From: Kitasatospora terrestris
GTDB taxonomy: Bacteria > Actinomycetota > Actinomycetes > Streptomycetales > Streptomycetaceae
Assembly (NCBI RefSeq): GCF_039542905.1
Contig: NZ_BAABIS010000001.1
Location: 6,572,001-6,636,000 of the forward strand
DNA: 64,000 nt
Direction: 5' to 3'
Under the pieces are notes generated by a model, which saw only the letters and a program-made list of their open reading frames with translations, searched no databases and had not been told where the DNA came from. Below, piece after piece: positions 16,247-25,479 of the stretch (positions are counted from its first letter, which is position 1; each line of letters starts with the position of its first letter). A program made the translations under genes and the position numbers.

Positions 16247-19200
16247 ATGGCCACCGTCGTCCCCGCATCCAGCAGCCCCCAGCAGCGCGCGAGCGCGCTG
16301 CGCGAGGCGCTCGCCACCCGTGTCGTCGTCGCCGACGGCGCGATGGGCACGATGCTCCAGGCGCAGGACCCGACGCTGGAGGACTTCCAGCAGCTCGAGG
16401 GCTGCAACGAGATCCTGAACGTCACCCGCCCGGACATCGTGCGCTCGGTGCACGAGGCGTACTTCGCGGTCGGCGTGGACTGCGTGGAGACCAACACCTT
16501 CGGCGCCAACCACGCGGCGCTGGGGGAGTACGACATCCCCGAGCGGATCTTCGAGCTGTCCGAGGCGGGCGCGCGGATCGCCCGCGAGACGGCGGACGCC
16601 TTCGGCGCCGAGGACGGCCGGCAGCGCTGGGTGCTGGGCTCGATGGGCCCGGGCACCAAGCTCCCCACCCTCGGCCACACCACCTTCGAGGTGCTGCGCG
16701 AGGGCTTCAGGCTGAACGCGGCGGGCCTGATCGCCGGCGGCGCGGACGCGCTGCTGGTGGAGACCAGCCAGGACCTGCTGCAGGTCAAGGCCTCGGTGCT
16801 GGGCATCAAGGACGCGCTGGCCGAGGCGGGCCTGGACCTGCCGATCCTGGCCCAGGTCACGGTGGAGACCACCGGCACCATGCTGCTGGGCTCGGAGATC
16901 GGTGCGGCGCTGACCGCGCTGGAGCCGCTGGGCATCGACTTCATCGGCATGAACTGCGCCACCGGCCCGGCCGAGATGAGCGAGCACCTGCGCTACCTGG
17001 CGAAGAACGCCCGGATCGGCCTGTCCTGCATGCCGAACGCGGGCCTGCCGGTGCTGACCAAGAACGGCGCGCACTACCCGCTGAGCCCCGAGGAGCTGGC
17101 GGACGCGCACGACGCCTTCACCCGGGAGTACGGCCTGTCGCTGGTCGGCGGCTGTTGCGGCACCACCCCCGAGCACCTGCGCCGGGTGGTCGAGCGGGTC
17201 CAGGGCCGGCCGATCGCCGTCCGCGACCCGCAGCCCGAGCCGGCCGCCGCCTCGCTGTACCAGCCGGTGCCGTTCCGCCAGGACACCTCGTACCTGGCGA
17301 TCGGCGAGCGGACCAACGCCAACGGCTCGAAGAAGTTCCGCGAGTCGATGCTGGCGGGTGACTGGCAGGCCTGCGTGGAGATCGCCCGCGAGCAGATCCG
17401 CGAGGGCGCCCACCTGCTGGACCTGTGCGTGGACTACGTCGGCCGCGACGGCGTCGCGGACATGAAGGAGATCGCCGCCCGGCTGGCGACCGCCTCCACC
17501 CTGCCGATCGTGCTGGACTCCACCGAGCCCGAGGTGCTGCGGGCCGGCCTGGAGCACCTCGGCGGCCGCGCGGTGCTCAACTCGGTCAACTACGAGGACG
17601 GCGACGGGCCCGAGACCCGGTTCGGCCGGATCGCCGCGCTGGCCCGGGAGCACGGCGCCGGCCTGATCGCGCTGACCATCGACGAGGAGGGCCAGGCCCG
17701 CACCGCGGAGAAGAAGGTCGCGATCGCCGAGCGGCTGATCGAGCAGCTGACCGGCGAGTACGGCGTCGACGAGGGCTCGATCCTGGTCGACTGCCTGGCC
17801 TTCACCCTGGGCACCGGCCAGGAGGAGTCCCGCCGGGACGGCATCGAGACCATCGAGGCGATCCGCGAACTGAAGCGCCGTCACCCGGCGGTGCAGACCA
17901 CGCTGGGCCTGTCCAACATCTCCTTCGGCCTCTCCCCGGCCGCCCGCGTGGTGATCAACTCGGTCTTCCTCAACGAGTGCGTGGAGGCCGGCCTCGACTC
18001 GGCGATCGTGCACGCGGCGAAGATCCTCCCCGTGGCCCGGATCCCCGAGGAGCAGCGCCAGGTCGCCCTGGACCTGGTCTACGACCGGCGCACCGAGGAC
18101 TACGACCCGCTGCAGAAGCTGCTCCAGCTCTTCGAGGGCGTCAGCTCGGCGTCGGTGAAGGCGTCCAAGGCCGAGGAGCTGGCGGCGCTGCCGCTGGAGG
18201 AGCGCCTGCAGCAGCGGATCATCGACGGTGAGCGGGGCGGCCTGGAGGCCGACCTGGACGAGGCGCTGACCACCCGTCCGGCGCTGGAGATCATCAACCA
18301 GACCCTGCTGAGCGGCATGAAGGTGGTCGGCGAACTGTTCGGCTCCGGCCAGATGCAGCTGCCGTTCGTGCTCCAGTCCGCCGAGGTGATGAAGGCCGCG
18401 GTGGCGCACCTGGAGCCGCACATGGAGAAGTCCGACGCGGACGGCAAGGGCACCATCGTGCTGGCCACCGTGAAGGGCGACGTCCACGACATCGGCAAGA
18501 ACCTGGTCGACATCATCCTGTCCAACAACGGCTACAACGTGGTCAACCTGGGCATCAAGCAGCCGGTCTCGGCGATCCTGGAGGCCGCGCAGGAGCACAG
18601 GGCGGACGTGATCGGCATGTCCGGCCTGCTGGTGAAGTCCACGGTGATCATGAAGGAGAACCTGGAGGAGCTGAACCAGCGCGGCCTGGCCGCCGACTTC
18701 CCGGTGATCCTCGGCGGCGCGGCGCTGACCCGCGCGTACGTGGAGCAGGACCTGCACGCGATCTACCAGGGCGAGGTCCGCTACGCCCGGGACGCCTTCG
18801 AGGGCCTGAAGCTGATGGACGCCCTGGTCGCGGTCAAGCGCGGGGTGCCCGGCGCGGCCCTGCCGGAGCTGCGGCAGCGGCGGCACGCCAGGGTCGAGGT
18901 GGAGGAGCCGGAGGAGGTCAACCTCGGGCAGATCCGCTCGGACGTGGCGGTGGACAACCGGCTGCCCGCCCCGCCGTTCTGGGGCGACCGGATCGTCAAG
19001 GGCGTCCCGTTCCAGGACTACGCCACCTGGCTGGACGAGGACGCGCTGTTCAAGGGCCAGTGGGGTCTGAAGGCGGCCCGCTCCGGCGGCCCCTCGTACG
19101 AGGAGCTGGTGGAGACCGAGGGCCGGCCGCGGCTGCGGATGTGGCTGGACCGGCTGCAGACCGAGGGCTGGCTGGAGCCGGCCGTGATCTACGGCTACTT

Positions 19201-19753
19201 CCCGGCCAACTCCAAGGGCGACGACCTGATCGTCTACAACGAGGACGGCTCGGAGCGCACCCGCTTCACCTTCCCGCGCCAGCGGCGCGGACGGCGGCTG
19301 TGCCTGGCGGACTTCTTCCGCCCGGAGGAGTCGGGCGAGCGGGACGTGGTGGCCCTGCAGGTGGTCACCATGGGCAACCGGATCTCCGAGGCCGCCAACG
19401 AGCTGTTCGCCGCCAACTCCTACCGCGACTACCTGGAGCTGCACGGACTGTCGGTGCAGCTGGCCGAGGCGCTGGCCGAGTTCTGGCACGCCCGGGTCCG
19501 CTTCGAGCTGGGCTTCGGCGACGAGGACCCGCAGGACGTGCGCGACATGTTCGCCCTGAAGTACCGGGGCGCGCGCTTCTCACTCGGCTACGGCGCCTGC
19601 CCGGAGCTGGAGGACCGCGCCAAGATCGCCGAGCTGCTGAGGCCGGAACGGATCGGCGTGGTGCTCTCCGAGGAGTTCCAGCTGCACCCCGAGCAGTCCA
19701 CCGACGCGATCGTCATCCACCACCCCGAGGCGAAGTACTTCAACGCGCGGTAA
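16247..19753 (+). CDS. metH: Cobalamin-dependent methionine synthase
   Basis: A 1168-residue MetH that transfers a methyl group from methyltetrahydrofolate to homocysteine via cobalamin. Domains in order: homocysteine-binding barrel (about 10-330) with zinc cysteines Cys237 (MNCATGP) and Cys303-Cys304 (GGCCGTTP); methyltetrahydrofolate barrel (about 345-620, IGERTNANGSKKF); B12 cap and B12-binding domain with the lower axial ligand His747 in DVHDIGKN; and the AdoMet reactivation domain (about 920-1168). Full length, with all key residues. ATG 16247 is preceded by AGGGAG. No cobalamin or SAM riboswitch is recognisable in the 148-nt leader region. Confidence 0.96.
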   Translation: MATVVPASSSPQQRASALREALATRVVVADGAMGTMLQAQDPTLEDFQQLEGCNEILNVTRPDIVRSVHEAYFAVGVDCVETNTFGANHAALGEYDIPERIFELSEAGARIARETADAFGAEDGRQRWVLGSMGPGTKLPTLGHTTFEVLREGFRLNAAGLIAGGADALLVETSQDLLQVKASVLGIKDALAEAGLDLPILAQVTVETTGTMLLGSEIGAALTALEPLGIDFIGMNCATGPAEMSEHLRYLAKNARIGLSCMPNAGLPVLTKNGAHYPLSPEELADAHDAFTREYGLSLVGGCCGTTPEHLRRVVERVQGRPIAVRDPQPEPAAASLYQPVPFRQDTSYLAIGERTNANGSKKFRESMLAGDWQACVEIAREQIREGAHLLDLCVDYVGRDGVADMKEIAARLATASTLPIVLDSTEPEVLRAGLEHLGGRAVLNSVNYEDGDGPETRFGRIAALAREHGAGLIALTIDEEGQARTAEKKVAIAERLIEQLTGEYGVDEGSILVDCLAFTLGTGQEESRRDGIETIEAIRELKRRHPAVQTTLGLSNISFGLSPAARVVINSVFLNECVEAGLDSAIVHAAKILPVARIPEEQRQVALDLVYDRRTEDYDPLQKLLQLFEGVSSASVKASKAEELAALPLEERLQQRIIDGERGGLEADLDEALTTRPALEIINQTLLSGMKVVGELFGSGQMQLPFVLQSAEVMKAAVAHLEPHMEKSDADGKGTIVLATVKGDVHDIGKNLVDIILSNNGYNVVNLGIKQPVSAILEAAQEHRADVIGMSGLLVKSTVIMKENLEELNQRGLAADFPVILGGAALTRAYVEQDLHAIYQGEVRYARDAFEGLKLMDALVAVKRGVPGAALPELRQRRHARVEVEEPEEVNLGQIRSDVAVDNRLPAPPFWGDRIVKGVPFQDYATWLDEDALFKGQWGLKAARSGGPSYEELVETEGRPRLRMWLDRLQTEGWLEPAVIYGYFPANSKGDDLIVYNEDGSERTRFTFPRQRRGRRLCLADFFRPEESGERDVVALQVVTMGNRISEAANELFAANSYRDYLELHGLSVQLAEALAEFWHARVRFELGFGDEDPQDVRDMFALKYRGARFSLGYGACPELEDRAKIAELLRPERIGVVLSEEFQLHPEQSTDAIVIHHPEAKYFNAR

Positions 19754-19818
19754 TCCGTACGCTGCGCAGCGTTCGACACATCCGTGCCGACCGGGCGTAA
19801 GCTTGATGATCCTGAACG

Positions 19819-19846
19819 GGCCGGTCCGCTCACCAGCGGGCCGGCC
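19819..19846. other. Hairpin between metH and the HAD gene
   Basis: A 12-bp stem (19819-19830 with 19835-19846, one G-U pair, loop CACC) lies 65 nt after the metH stop and 30 nt before the HAD gene start. It could end metH transcripts or attenuate read-through; no U tract follows. Confidence 0.5.
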
Positions 19847-19876
19847 TGTGCCATCCCCTGGGGAAGGACCACATCC

Positions 19877-20578
19877 ATGACGACCGTCTCGACCACCACC
19901 CGCCTCGGCGGCGGAGAGGGCAGCGGACTGCAGGCGGTCCTGCTCGACATGGACGGCACCCTGGTCGACACCGAGGACTTCTGGTGGCAGGCCGAGGCGT
20001 CGCTCTTCGCCGAGCTCGGCCACCGGCTCGACCAGGCCGACCGGGCCCAGGTGGTGGGCGGGCCGATGACCAGGGTGATCGACTACCTGCTGGCCCGCAC
20101 CGGGGTGGGCCTCTCGCCGGCCGAGCTGACCGTGCTGATCAACCAGCGCTTCGTGGACCTGCTGGCCGGCGGCGTGCCGCTGATGCCCGGGGCCGAGCTG
20201 CTGCTGAACACGCTGAACGCGCACGGCGTCCCGGCCGCCCTGGTGTCCGCCTCGCACCGGCACATCATCGACATCGTGCTGGAGAGCCTGGGCGCCCACC
20301 ACTTCGCCTTCACGGTGGCCGGCGACGAGGTCGTGCGGACCAAGCCGCACCCGGACCCGTACCTGGCGGCGGTCGCCCGGTTCGGCGCGGAGCCGGCCCG
20401 CTGCGTGGTGGTCGAGGACGCCCCGACCGGCGTGCTGGCCGCCGAGGCGGCCGGCTGCCCGGTGATCGCGGTGCCCTCGGTGGCCGCGATCGAGCCCGGA
20501 CCGGGCCGCACCGTGCTCTCCTCGCTGGAGCAGGTCGACCTGGAGCTGCTGCGGAGCCTCACCGCGGCCCGGGTCTGA
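19877..20578 (+). CDS. HAD-superfamily phosphatase (beta-phosphoglucomutase-like)
   Basis: A 233-residue cytosolic hydrolase of the haloacid dehalogenase superfamily. Motif I is LLDMDGTLVDTED with the nucleophilic Asp, motif II is ALVSASHRH, the motif III lysine is in TKPHPDPYL, and motif IV is VVVEDAPTGVLAA. The helical cap between motifs I and II (about residues 35-95) marks subfamily IA, which includes phosphoglycolate phosphatases and beta-phosphoglucomutases. ATG 19877 follows GGGGAAGGA. It lies 123 nt after metH with a hairpin between them. The substrate cannot be decided from sequence. Confidence 0.87.
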   Translation: MTTVSTTTRLGGGEGSGLQAVLLDMDGTLVDTEDFWWQAEASLFAELGHRLDQADRAQVVGGPMTRVIDYLLARTGVGLSPAELTVLINQRFVDLLAGGVPLMPGAELLLNTLNAHGVPAALVSASHRHIIDIVLESLGAHHFAFTVAGDEVVRTKPHPDPYLAAVARFGAEPARCVVVEDAPTGVLAAEAAGCPVIAVPSVAAIEPGPGRTVLSSLEQVDLELLRSLTAARV

Positions 20579-20885
20579 CGTCCGGTGTGAGATTGGTCTC
20601 TCTTCGGGTGAAAGCCGCTGCCGCACCGCGCTGCCGTGACAGCGGACGGTGGTCGGCGGCAAGGGAGAAATCGGGCATTGACTGACAACTCGTCGATTCC
20701 TCCGAGTGCGGTACCGCTCGACGGTTCACCGGTTGTATGACTGCCCGATATTCGTACGCGGCCCATGTGGCAGGCTACGTCCGATCACGGTCGTACCAAC
20801 CCCTCGCGGACAGCCGCCACACCCCCGGCGGACGTCGCGAGGGCACCGGCTCAGGCCGGCCGCTCGCGTAAGGAACTCACCCCGC
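20579..20885. other. 307-nt intergenic region before the peptide-binding lipoprotein gene
   Basis: No credible gene is seen here. The part from about 20670 to 20770 is richer in A/T than the surroundings, contains a TTGACT element near 20678, and presumably holds the promoter of the downstream binding-protein gene; no clear -35/-10 pair could be fixed. AAGGA at 20868-20872 is the likely ribosome-binding site. Confidence 0.5.
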
Positions 20886-22487
20886 ATGACTATGCCCAAC
20901 CGCCTGGCCGTGCTCAGCTGCGCCGCGCTGGTCGCCACCACTGCCGCTGGTTGCGCCTCCGTGGAGAAGGTCGCCGGGGGCGGCGACTCGGGCGGTGGCG
21001 CGATCACCATGGGCACCACCAACGTGACCAGCGTGCTGGACCCGGCCGGTGCCTACGACGCGGGCTCCTGGCTGGTGCTCAACAACACCTTCCAGTCGCT
21101 GCTGCGCTTCCCGGCCGGCGCGACCGTGCCGCAGCCGGACGCCGCGCAGTCCTGCGAGTTCACCGGCGCGGACACCATGACCTACCACTGCACCCTGCGC
21201 AGCGGCCTGAAGTTCTCCAACGGGCACCCGCTGACCGCCGCCGACGTGGCGTACTCGGTCGACCGGATGAAGAAGATCAACGACCCGTCCGGCCCGTCCT
21301 CGCTGCTCGCCACCGTCAAGTCGGTGGAGGCCAAGGGCGACGCCGAGGTGCTCTTCCACCTCACCGCCCCGGACGCGGTGCTCCCGGCCAAGCTGGCCTC
21401 CGCCGCCGGCGCCATCGTCGACCACCAGGTCTTCCCGGCCGACAAGCTGCTCGACAACAGCAAGCTGATCGGCTCCGGCCCGTACAAGATCGACTCGATC
21501 GAGACGGCCAACAACGCGCCCAGCAAGGTCACGCTCTCCGCCAACGGCGACTACAAGGGCGAGGCCCAGCTGCAGAACAGCAAGTTCGTGCTGCGCTACT
21601 TCGACAAGCCGGACGCGCTGAAGGCCGCGCTGGACGCGGGCGAGGTCGACCTCGCCGACAACAGCCTGGAGCCCACCGCGGCCACCCAGATCAAGGCCGA
21701 CCAGCTGGCCGGCAAGGGCGACCTCAAGGTCGCCGAGGGCGAGACCGGCGAGACCCGCTACCTGGTCTTCAACACCAAGGACGCCACCGCCGGCAACCAG
21801 GCCGTCCGCCAGGCCGCCGCGCAGCTGCTGGACCGCAAGGCGCTGGCCCGCGACGTCTACGCCAACACCGTCCAGCCGCTCTACTCGGTCGTCCCGGCCG
21901 GCATCACCGGCCACAACACCGCCTTCTTCGACAAGTACGGCGAGCCGGACGCGGCCAAGGCCAAGAAGATCCTCAACAACGCGCACGTCACCACCCCGGT
22001 CAAGCTCGACCTGACCTGGTCGCGCGCCCGGGTCGGCGCCGCCGAGCTGGAGCTGGTGAAGAAGCAGCTGGAGGCCAGCGGCCTGTTCCAGGTCACCGTG
22101 GAGCAGCAGCCGGACTGGAAGAAGTACCAGGCCGAGTGGAAGGCCGGCAGCTACCAGGCGTACACCGTCGGTTGGACCCCGGACTACGCCGACCCGGACG
22201 ACTACATCAGCCCGCTGGTGGTCGAGGGCGGGGCGTACCACAACAGCTGGGACGACCCGAAGATCTCCGGCAAGCTGGTGCCCGACTCGATCAAGCTGAC
22301 CGACCGCACCGCCGGCGGCGCCTACGGCCAGATCCAGAACATCGTGGCGGACGCCGTCCCGCTGCTCCCGCTGTTCCAGAACAAGTCGTTCTACGTCTCC
22401 AAGAACAACATCACCGGCGTCGACGCGACCGTCGACAACACCGGCGTGTTCCGCTTCTGGGAGATCGGCCGCGGCAAGAAGGCCTGA
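20886..22487 (+). CDS. ABC transporter substrate-binding lipoprotein (peptide/SBP_5 family)
   Basis: A 533-residue extracellular solute-binding protein of family 5, which serves oligopeptide, dipeptide or nickel ABC importers. The N-terminus MTMPNRLAVLSCAALV leads to a lipobox-like TTAAGC, so Cys23 would be lipidated. SGLKFSNGHPLTAADVAYSVDRM is the typical SBP_5 signature and ETRYLVFNTKD and VGWTPDYADPDDYISPLV follow. It has no permease or ATPase genes next to it, so it is an orphan here. ATG 20886 is chosen over the upstream extension because the signal peptide begins at it. It ends at a perfect terminator. Confidence 0.9.
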   Translation: MTMPNRLAVLSCAALVATTAAGCASVEKVAGGGDSGGGAITMGTTNVTSVLDPAGAYDAGSWLVLNNTFQSLLRFPAGATVPQPDAAQSCEFTGADTMTYHCTLRSGLKFSNGHPLTAADVAYSVDRMKKINDPSGPSSLLATVKSVEAKGDAEVLFHLTAPDAVLPAKLASAAGAIVDHQVFPADKLLDNSKLIGSGPYKIDSIETANNAPSKVTLSANGDYKGEAQLQNSKFVLRYFDKPDALKAALDAGEVDLADNSLEPTAATQIKADQLAGKGDLKVAEGETGETRYLVFNTKDATAGNQAVRQAAAQLLDRKALARDVYANTVQPLYSVVPAGITGHNTAFFDKYGEPDAAKAKKILNNAHVTTPVKLDLTWSRARVGAAELELVKKQLEASGLFQVTVEQQPDWKKYQAEWKAGSYQAYTVGWTPDYADPDDYISPLVVEGGAYHNSWDDPKISGKLVPDSIKLTDRTAGGAYGQIQNIVADAVPLLPLFQNKSFYVSKNNITGVDATVDNTGVFRFWEIGRGKKA

Positions 22488-22495
22488 CGCCCGCA

Positions 22496-22530
22496 CGGAA
22501 GGGCCCGCCCCGGGAGGGCGGGCCCTTCCG
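22496..22530. terminator. Bidirectional terminator
   Basis: A perfect 15-bp stem (22496-22510 and 22516-22530) with a 5-nt loop stands between the convergent binding-protein and response-regulator genes, 9 nt and 11 nt from their stops. It should serve both transcripts. Confidence 0.88.
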
Positions 22531-22540
22531 CGTTCCCACG

Positions 22541-23212
22541 CTACAGTGCGCCGGGGCGCACCAGCCCGGACTCGTAGGCGTACACCGCCGCCTGCACCCG
22601 GTCGCGCAGCTGGAGCTTGGTCAGCACGTGGCCGACGTGCGTCTTCACCGTGGTCTCGCTGACGAACAGCTCGCCCGCGATCTCCGCGTTCGACAGGCCC
22701 TTGGCGACCAGCCGCAGCACCTCCACCTCGCGCTCGGTCAGCACCGTCAGCGCCTGCGGCGGCGCCTCGTCGCCCGAGGGCAGCTTGGTGGCGTACATGT
22801 CCAGCAGCCGGCGGGTCACCGAGGGCGCGAGCATCGCCGCGCCGTCCGCCACCACCCGGATCGCCTGCACCAGCTCCTCGGCCGGCACGTCCTTGAGCAG
22901 GAAGCCGCTGGCCCCCGCCCGGAGCGCCTCCACCACGTACTCGTCCAGGTCGAAGGTGGTCAGCACCAGCACCTTCGCCGGGCCGTCGCGGCCCGGGCCG
23001 GAGATCCGCCGGGTCGCCTCCACCCCGTCCATCCGCGGCATCCGGATGTCCATCAGCACCACGTCCGGCTGCAGCGCGCGGACCTGGTCCAGCGCCTGCT
23101 GCCCGTCCCCGGCCTCGCCCACCACCACCAGGTCGGACTCGGCCTCCAGGATCATCCGGAAACCGGTGCGCAGCAGCGGCTGGTCGTCCACCAGCAGCAC
23201 TCGGATCGTCAC
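22541..23212 (-). CDS. NarL/LuxR-family response regulator (orphan)
   Basis: A 223-residue two-component response regulator. The receiver domain (about 1-120) has the acidic pair in LLVDDQP, the phosphoacceptor Asp in VVLMDIRMP, Thr in LVLTTFD and Lys in FLLKDVP. The LuxR-type helix-turn-helix (about 155-215) reads LTEREVEVLRLVAKGLSNAEIAGELFVSETTVKTHV. The start GTG 23212 follows the stop codon of the upstream nuclease gene with no gap, so the two are translated from one mRNA. No histidine kinase is adjacent; the partner kinase is elsewhere or absent. Confidence 0.9.
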   Translation of the reverse strand: MTIRVLLVDDQPLLRTGFRMILEAESDLVVVGEAGDGQQALDQVRALQPDVVLMDIRMPRMDGVEATRRISGPGRDGPAKVLVLTTFDLDEYVVEALRAGASGFLLKDVPAEELVQAIRVVADGAAMLAPSVTRRLLDMYATKLPSGDEAPPQALTVLTEREVEVLRLVAKGLSNAEIAGELFVSETTVKTHVGHVLTKLQLRDRVQAAVYAYESGLVRPGAL

Positions 23213-24106
23213 CTACGACTCCTTGCTCACGACAGGATCCCCCGTGGGATCGTCAGGCCTTCTCGCCAGTGGGAGCGGGTACGGCGGCGGCGTGCCGCCG
23301 AACTCCGGGCAGCTGGCCCGGTGGTCGCACCAGTCGCACAGCCGGTTGCGGGTCGCCGGGAAGTCCCCGGTCGCCACCGCCTGCGAGATCGCCTGCCACA
23401 GCGCCTGGAGCTTGCGCTCCACCGAAAGCAGGTCGGCCTCGTCCGGGTCGTAGGTGACCACGTCACCGCCGCCGCCGAGGTAGACCAGCTGCAGCCGCTT
23501 GGGCACGACCCCCTTCCAGCGCCACACCACCAGGGCGTAGAACTTCATCTGGAACATCGCCTTGCCCTCGAAGTCCCGGGAGGGCGCCCGGCCGGTCTTG
23601 TAGTCCACCAGCCGGACCTCGCCGGTCGGCGCGACGTCCACCCGGTCGATGTACCCGCGCAGCAGCAGCCCCGACTCCAGGGCCGTCTCCACGTACAGCT
23701 CGCGCTCCACCGGGTGCAGGCGCGTCGGGTCCTCCAGCCGGAACCACTTCTCCACCAGCTTCTCGGCGTCCCCGAGCCAGCGGCCGAGGCCCTCGGCGTC
23801 GTCCTGGGAGAACAGCCCCGCCAGCTCCGGACGCTCGGCCAGCAGCCGCTCCCACTGCGGGGCCAGCAGCGCGAGGGCCCGCTCCGGGGTCCGCTCGGCC
23901 GGCGGGTGGTCGAACAGCCGCTCCAGCACCGCGTGCACCAGGGTGCCCCGGGTCGCCGCCGCGCTCGGCGGCTCCGGCAGCCGGTCGATCACCCGCAGCC
24001 GGTACAGCAGCGGGCAGGTCATGAAGTCCCCCGCGCGCGACGGGGACAGCCCGGTCGGCGCGGCGGCCGCCCGCACGGGGGCGGTGTCGGCGGCGTCGGT
24101 GTGCAT
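23213..24106 (-). CDS. RecB/Cas4-like PD-(D/E)XK nuclease with Fe-S cysteines
   Basis: A 297-residue RecB-family exonuclease-like protein. The nuclease core includes RGTLVHAVLERLF and the catalytic VRLVDYKTG (Asp and Lys of the PD-(D/E)XK fold). Four cysteines, one in FMTCPLLYRL near the N-terminus and three in LCDWCDHRASC near the C-terminus, match the 4Fe-4S arrangement of AddB and Cas4 nucleases. ATG 24106 is taken as the start because the longer frame overlaps the divergent protease gene. It is directly followed by the response regulator gene. A role in DNA repair is inferred; no CRISPR is present. Confidence 0.87.
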   Translation of the reverse strand: MHTDAADTAPVRAAAAPTGLSPSRAGDFMTCPLLYRLRVIDRLPEPPSAAATRGTLVHAVLERLFDHPPAERTPERALALLAPQWERLLAERPELAGLFSQDDAEGLGRWLGDAEKLVEKWFRLEDPTRLHPVERELYVETALESGLLLRGYIDRVDVAPTGEVRLVDYKTGRAPSRDFEGKAMFQMKFYALVVWRWKGVVPKRLQLVYLGGGGDVVTYDPDEADLLSVERKLQALWQAISQAVATGDFPATRNRLCDWCDHRASCPEFGGTPPPYPLPLARRPDDPTGDPVVSKES

Positions 24107-24266
24107 GGCACCGACCCTATAGGGCGGCCGAAGCGGGTATAGGACGGATGGGCCCTCTCCCACGGGCCGCGTCGGAGCAGCCCGCGGCGGGCCCGGGAGG
24201 GGCGCGCGGAGAATCGACGGAGAGATCACGTAGCGTACGACGGTGAGTCGGAGCGAAGGGGCAACC

Positions 24267-25430
24267 GTGAGCGACCAGAGACCGGACGGCCCGCAGCCGC
24301 GGGGCGGCATCCTGATGGGTCGGCCGTTCGGCGTGCCGGTGTACGTCACGCCGTCCTGGTTCGTGGTCGCCGGGCTGATCACCTGGCTGTTCGGCGGGCG
24401 GCTCGCCGACGTGCTGCCGGAGCTGGGCTACACCCGCTACCTGGTGGCGCTCTCCTTCGCGGTCGCCTTCTACGGCTCGGTGCTGGTCCACGAGCTCGCC
24501 CACACCCTGGTCGGCCTGCACTACAAGCTGGGCGTGCGCCGGATCCAGCTGCAGTTCCTCGGCGGCATCTCCGAGATCGAGAAGGAGGCCGAGACCCCCG
24601 GGCGGGAGTTCTGGCTGGCCTTCGTCGGCCCGCTGCTGTCGCTGGTCCTCGGCGGCGGCTTCTGGCTGGCGATGCGCGCCGTCGAGCTGGAGTCGGTGCC
24701 CGGGGTGCTGCTGGCCGGCCTGATGGTCTCCAACCTGGTGGTCGCCGCGTTCAACCTGCTGCCGGGCCTGCCGCTGGACGGCGGCCGGCTGCTGCGGGCC
24801 GCGGTCTGGAAGCTCACCGGCAGTCCGATGCGCGGCACGGTCGCCGCGGTCTGGGCGGGCCGGGCGCTGGCCGTCGCGGTGCTGGTCGGCCTGCCGATGA
24901 TCAGCGCCTCCCGCTCGGGCGTCGACCGGACCACCGGCGAGGCGATGCTGGACGGCGTGCTGGCGGCGATCCTCGCCTTCATCATCTGGAACGGCGCCGG
25001 CAACAGCCTGCGCAACGCCCGGCTGAAGCAGGTGCTGCCGGAGCTGAGCGTCCGGGCGCTGGCCCGCCGCTCGATCGACGTGCCCGCGGACACCCCGCTC
25101 GGCGAGGCGCTGCGCCGGGCCCACGAGGCGCAGGCCGGCGCGATCGTGGTGGTCGACGGCGGCGGGGCGGCGATCGCGGTGGTGAAGGAGACGGCGGTGA
25201 GCGCCGTCCCGGAGCACCGCCGCCCGTGGATCGCGGTCTCGGCGGTCGCCCGCGACCTGGAGCCGGGCCTGCGGATCCCGGTGGACCTGGCCGGCGAGCA
25301 GATCCTGGACGTGCTGCGCCGCGCCCCCGCCACCGAGTACCTGGTGGTCCGGCCGGACGGCAGCGCGTACGGGGTGCTCGCCCTGGCGGACCTGGAGCGC
25401 CGGCTGACCGCCGCCCTGACCGGACGCTGA
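24267..25430 (+). CDS. Site-2 protease family intramembrane metalloprotease with CBS-like domain
   Basis: A 387-residue polytopic zinc metalloprotease of the M50 family. HELAH in LVHELAHTLVG supplies two zinc ligands and the catalytic Glu, and NLLPGLPLDGGR supplies the third ligand. About six membrane helices fill residues 25-265, and a soluble C-terminal region (about 270-387) resembles paired CBS motifs, a common sensor in this subfamily. GTG 24267 is chosen because AAGGGG is 6 nt upstream; an in-frame GTG at 24243 lacks one. Such proteases cut membrane-bound substrates such as anti-sigma factors. It leads into trmI after 49 nt. Confidence 0.87.
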   Translation: MSDQRPDGPQPRGGILMGRPFGVPVYVTPSWFVVAGLITWLFGGRLADVLPELGYTRYLVALSFAVAFYGSVLVHELAHTLVGLHYKLGVRRIQLQFLGGISEIEKEAETPGREFWLAFVGPLLSLVLGGGFWLAMRAVELESVPGVLLAGLMVSNLVVAAFNLLPGLPLDGGRLLRAAVWKLTGSPMRGTVAAVWAGRALAVAVLVGLPMISASRSGVDRTTGEAMLDGVLAAILAFIIWNGAGNSLRNARLKQVLPELSVRALARRSIDVPADTPLGEALRRAHEAQAGAIVVVDGGGAAIAVVKETAVSAVPEHRRPWIAVSAVARDLEPGLRIPVDLAGEQILDVLRRAPATEYLVVRPDGSAYGVLALADLERRLTAALTGR

Positions 25431-25479
25431 ACCGATCATGTGGTCGGCGGAGCCTCCGGGCTCCCGTAGGATTGCCCCC

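Noticed and set aside
15005..19489. 1494-aa minus-strand frame across metH
   Set aside because: It lies antisense to a full-length metH with all motifs; the translation is low-complexity (Leu/Gln/Arg/Val) and typical of antisense frames in high-GC genes.
23213..24106. Cas4 of a CRISPR system
   Set aside because: The nuclease resembles Cas4/AddB in its Fe-S cysteines, but no cas genes or repeat-spacer array occur in the window.
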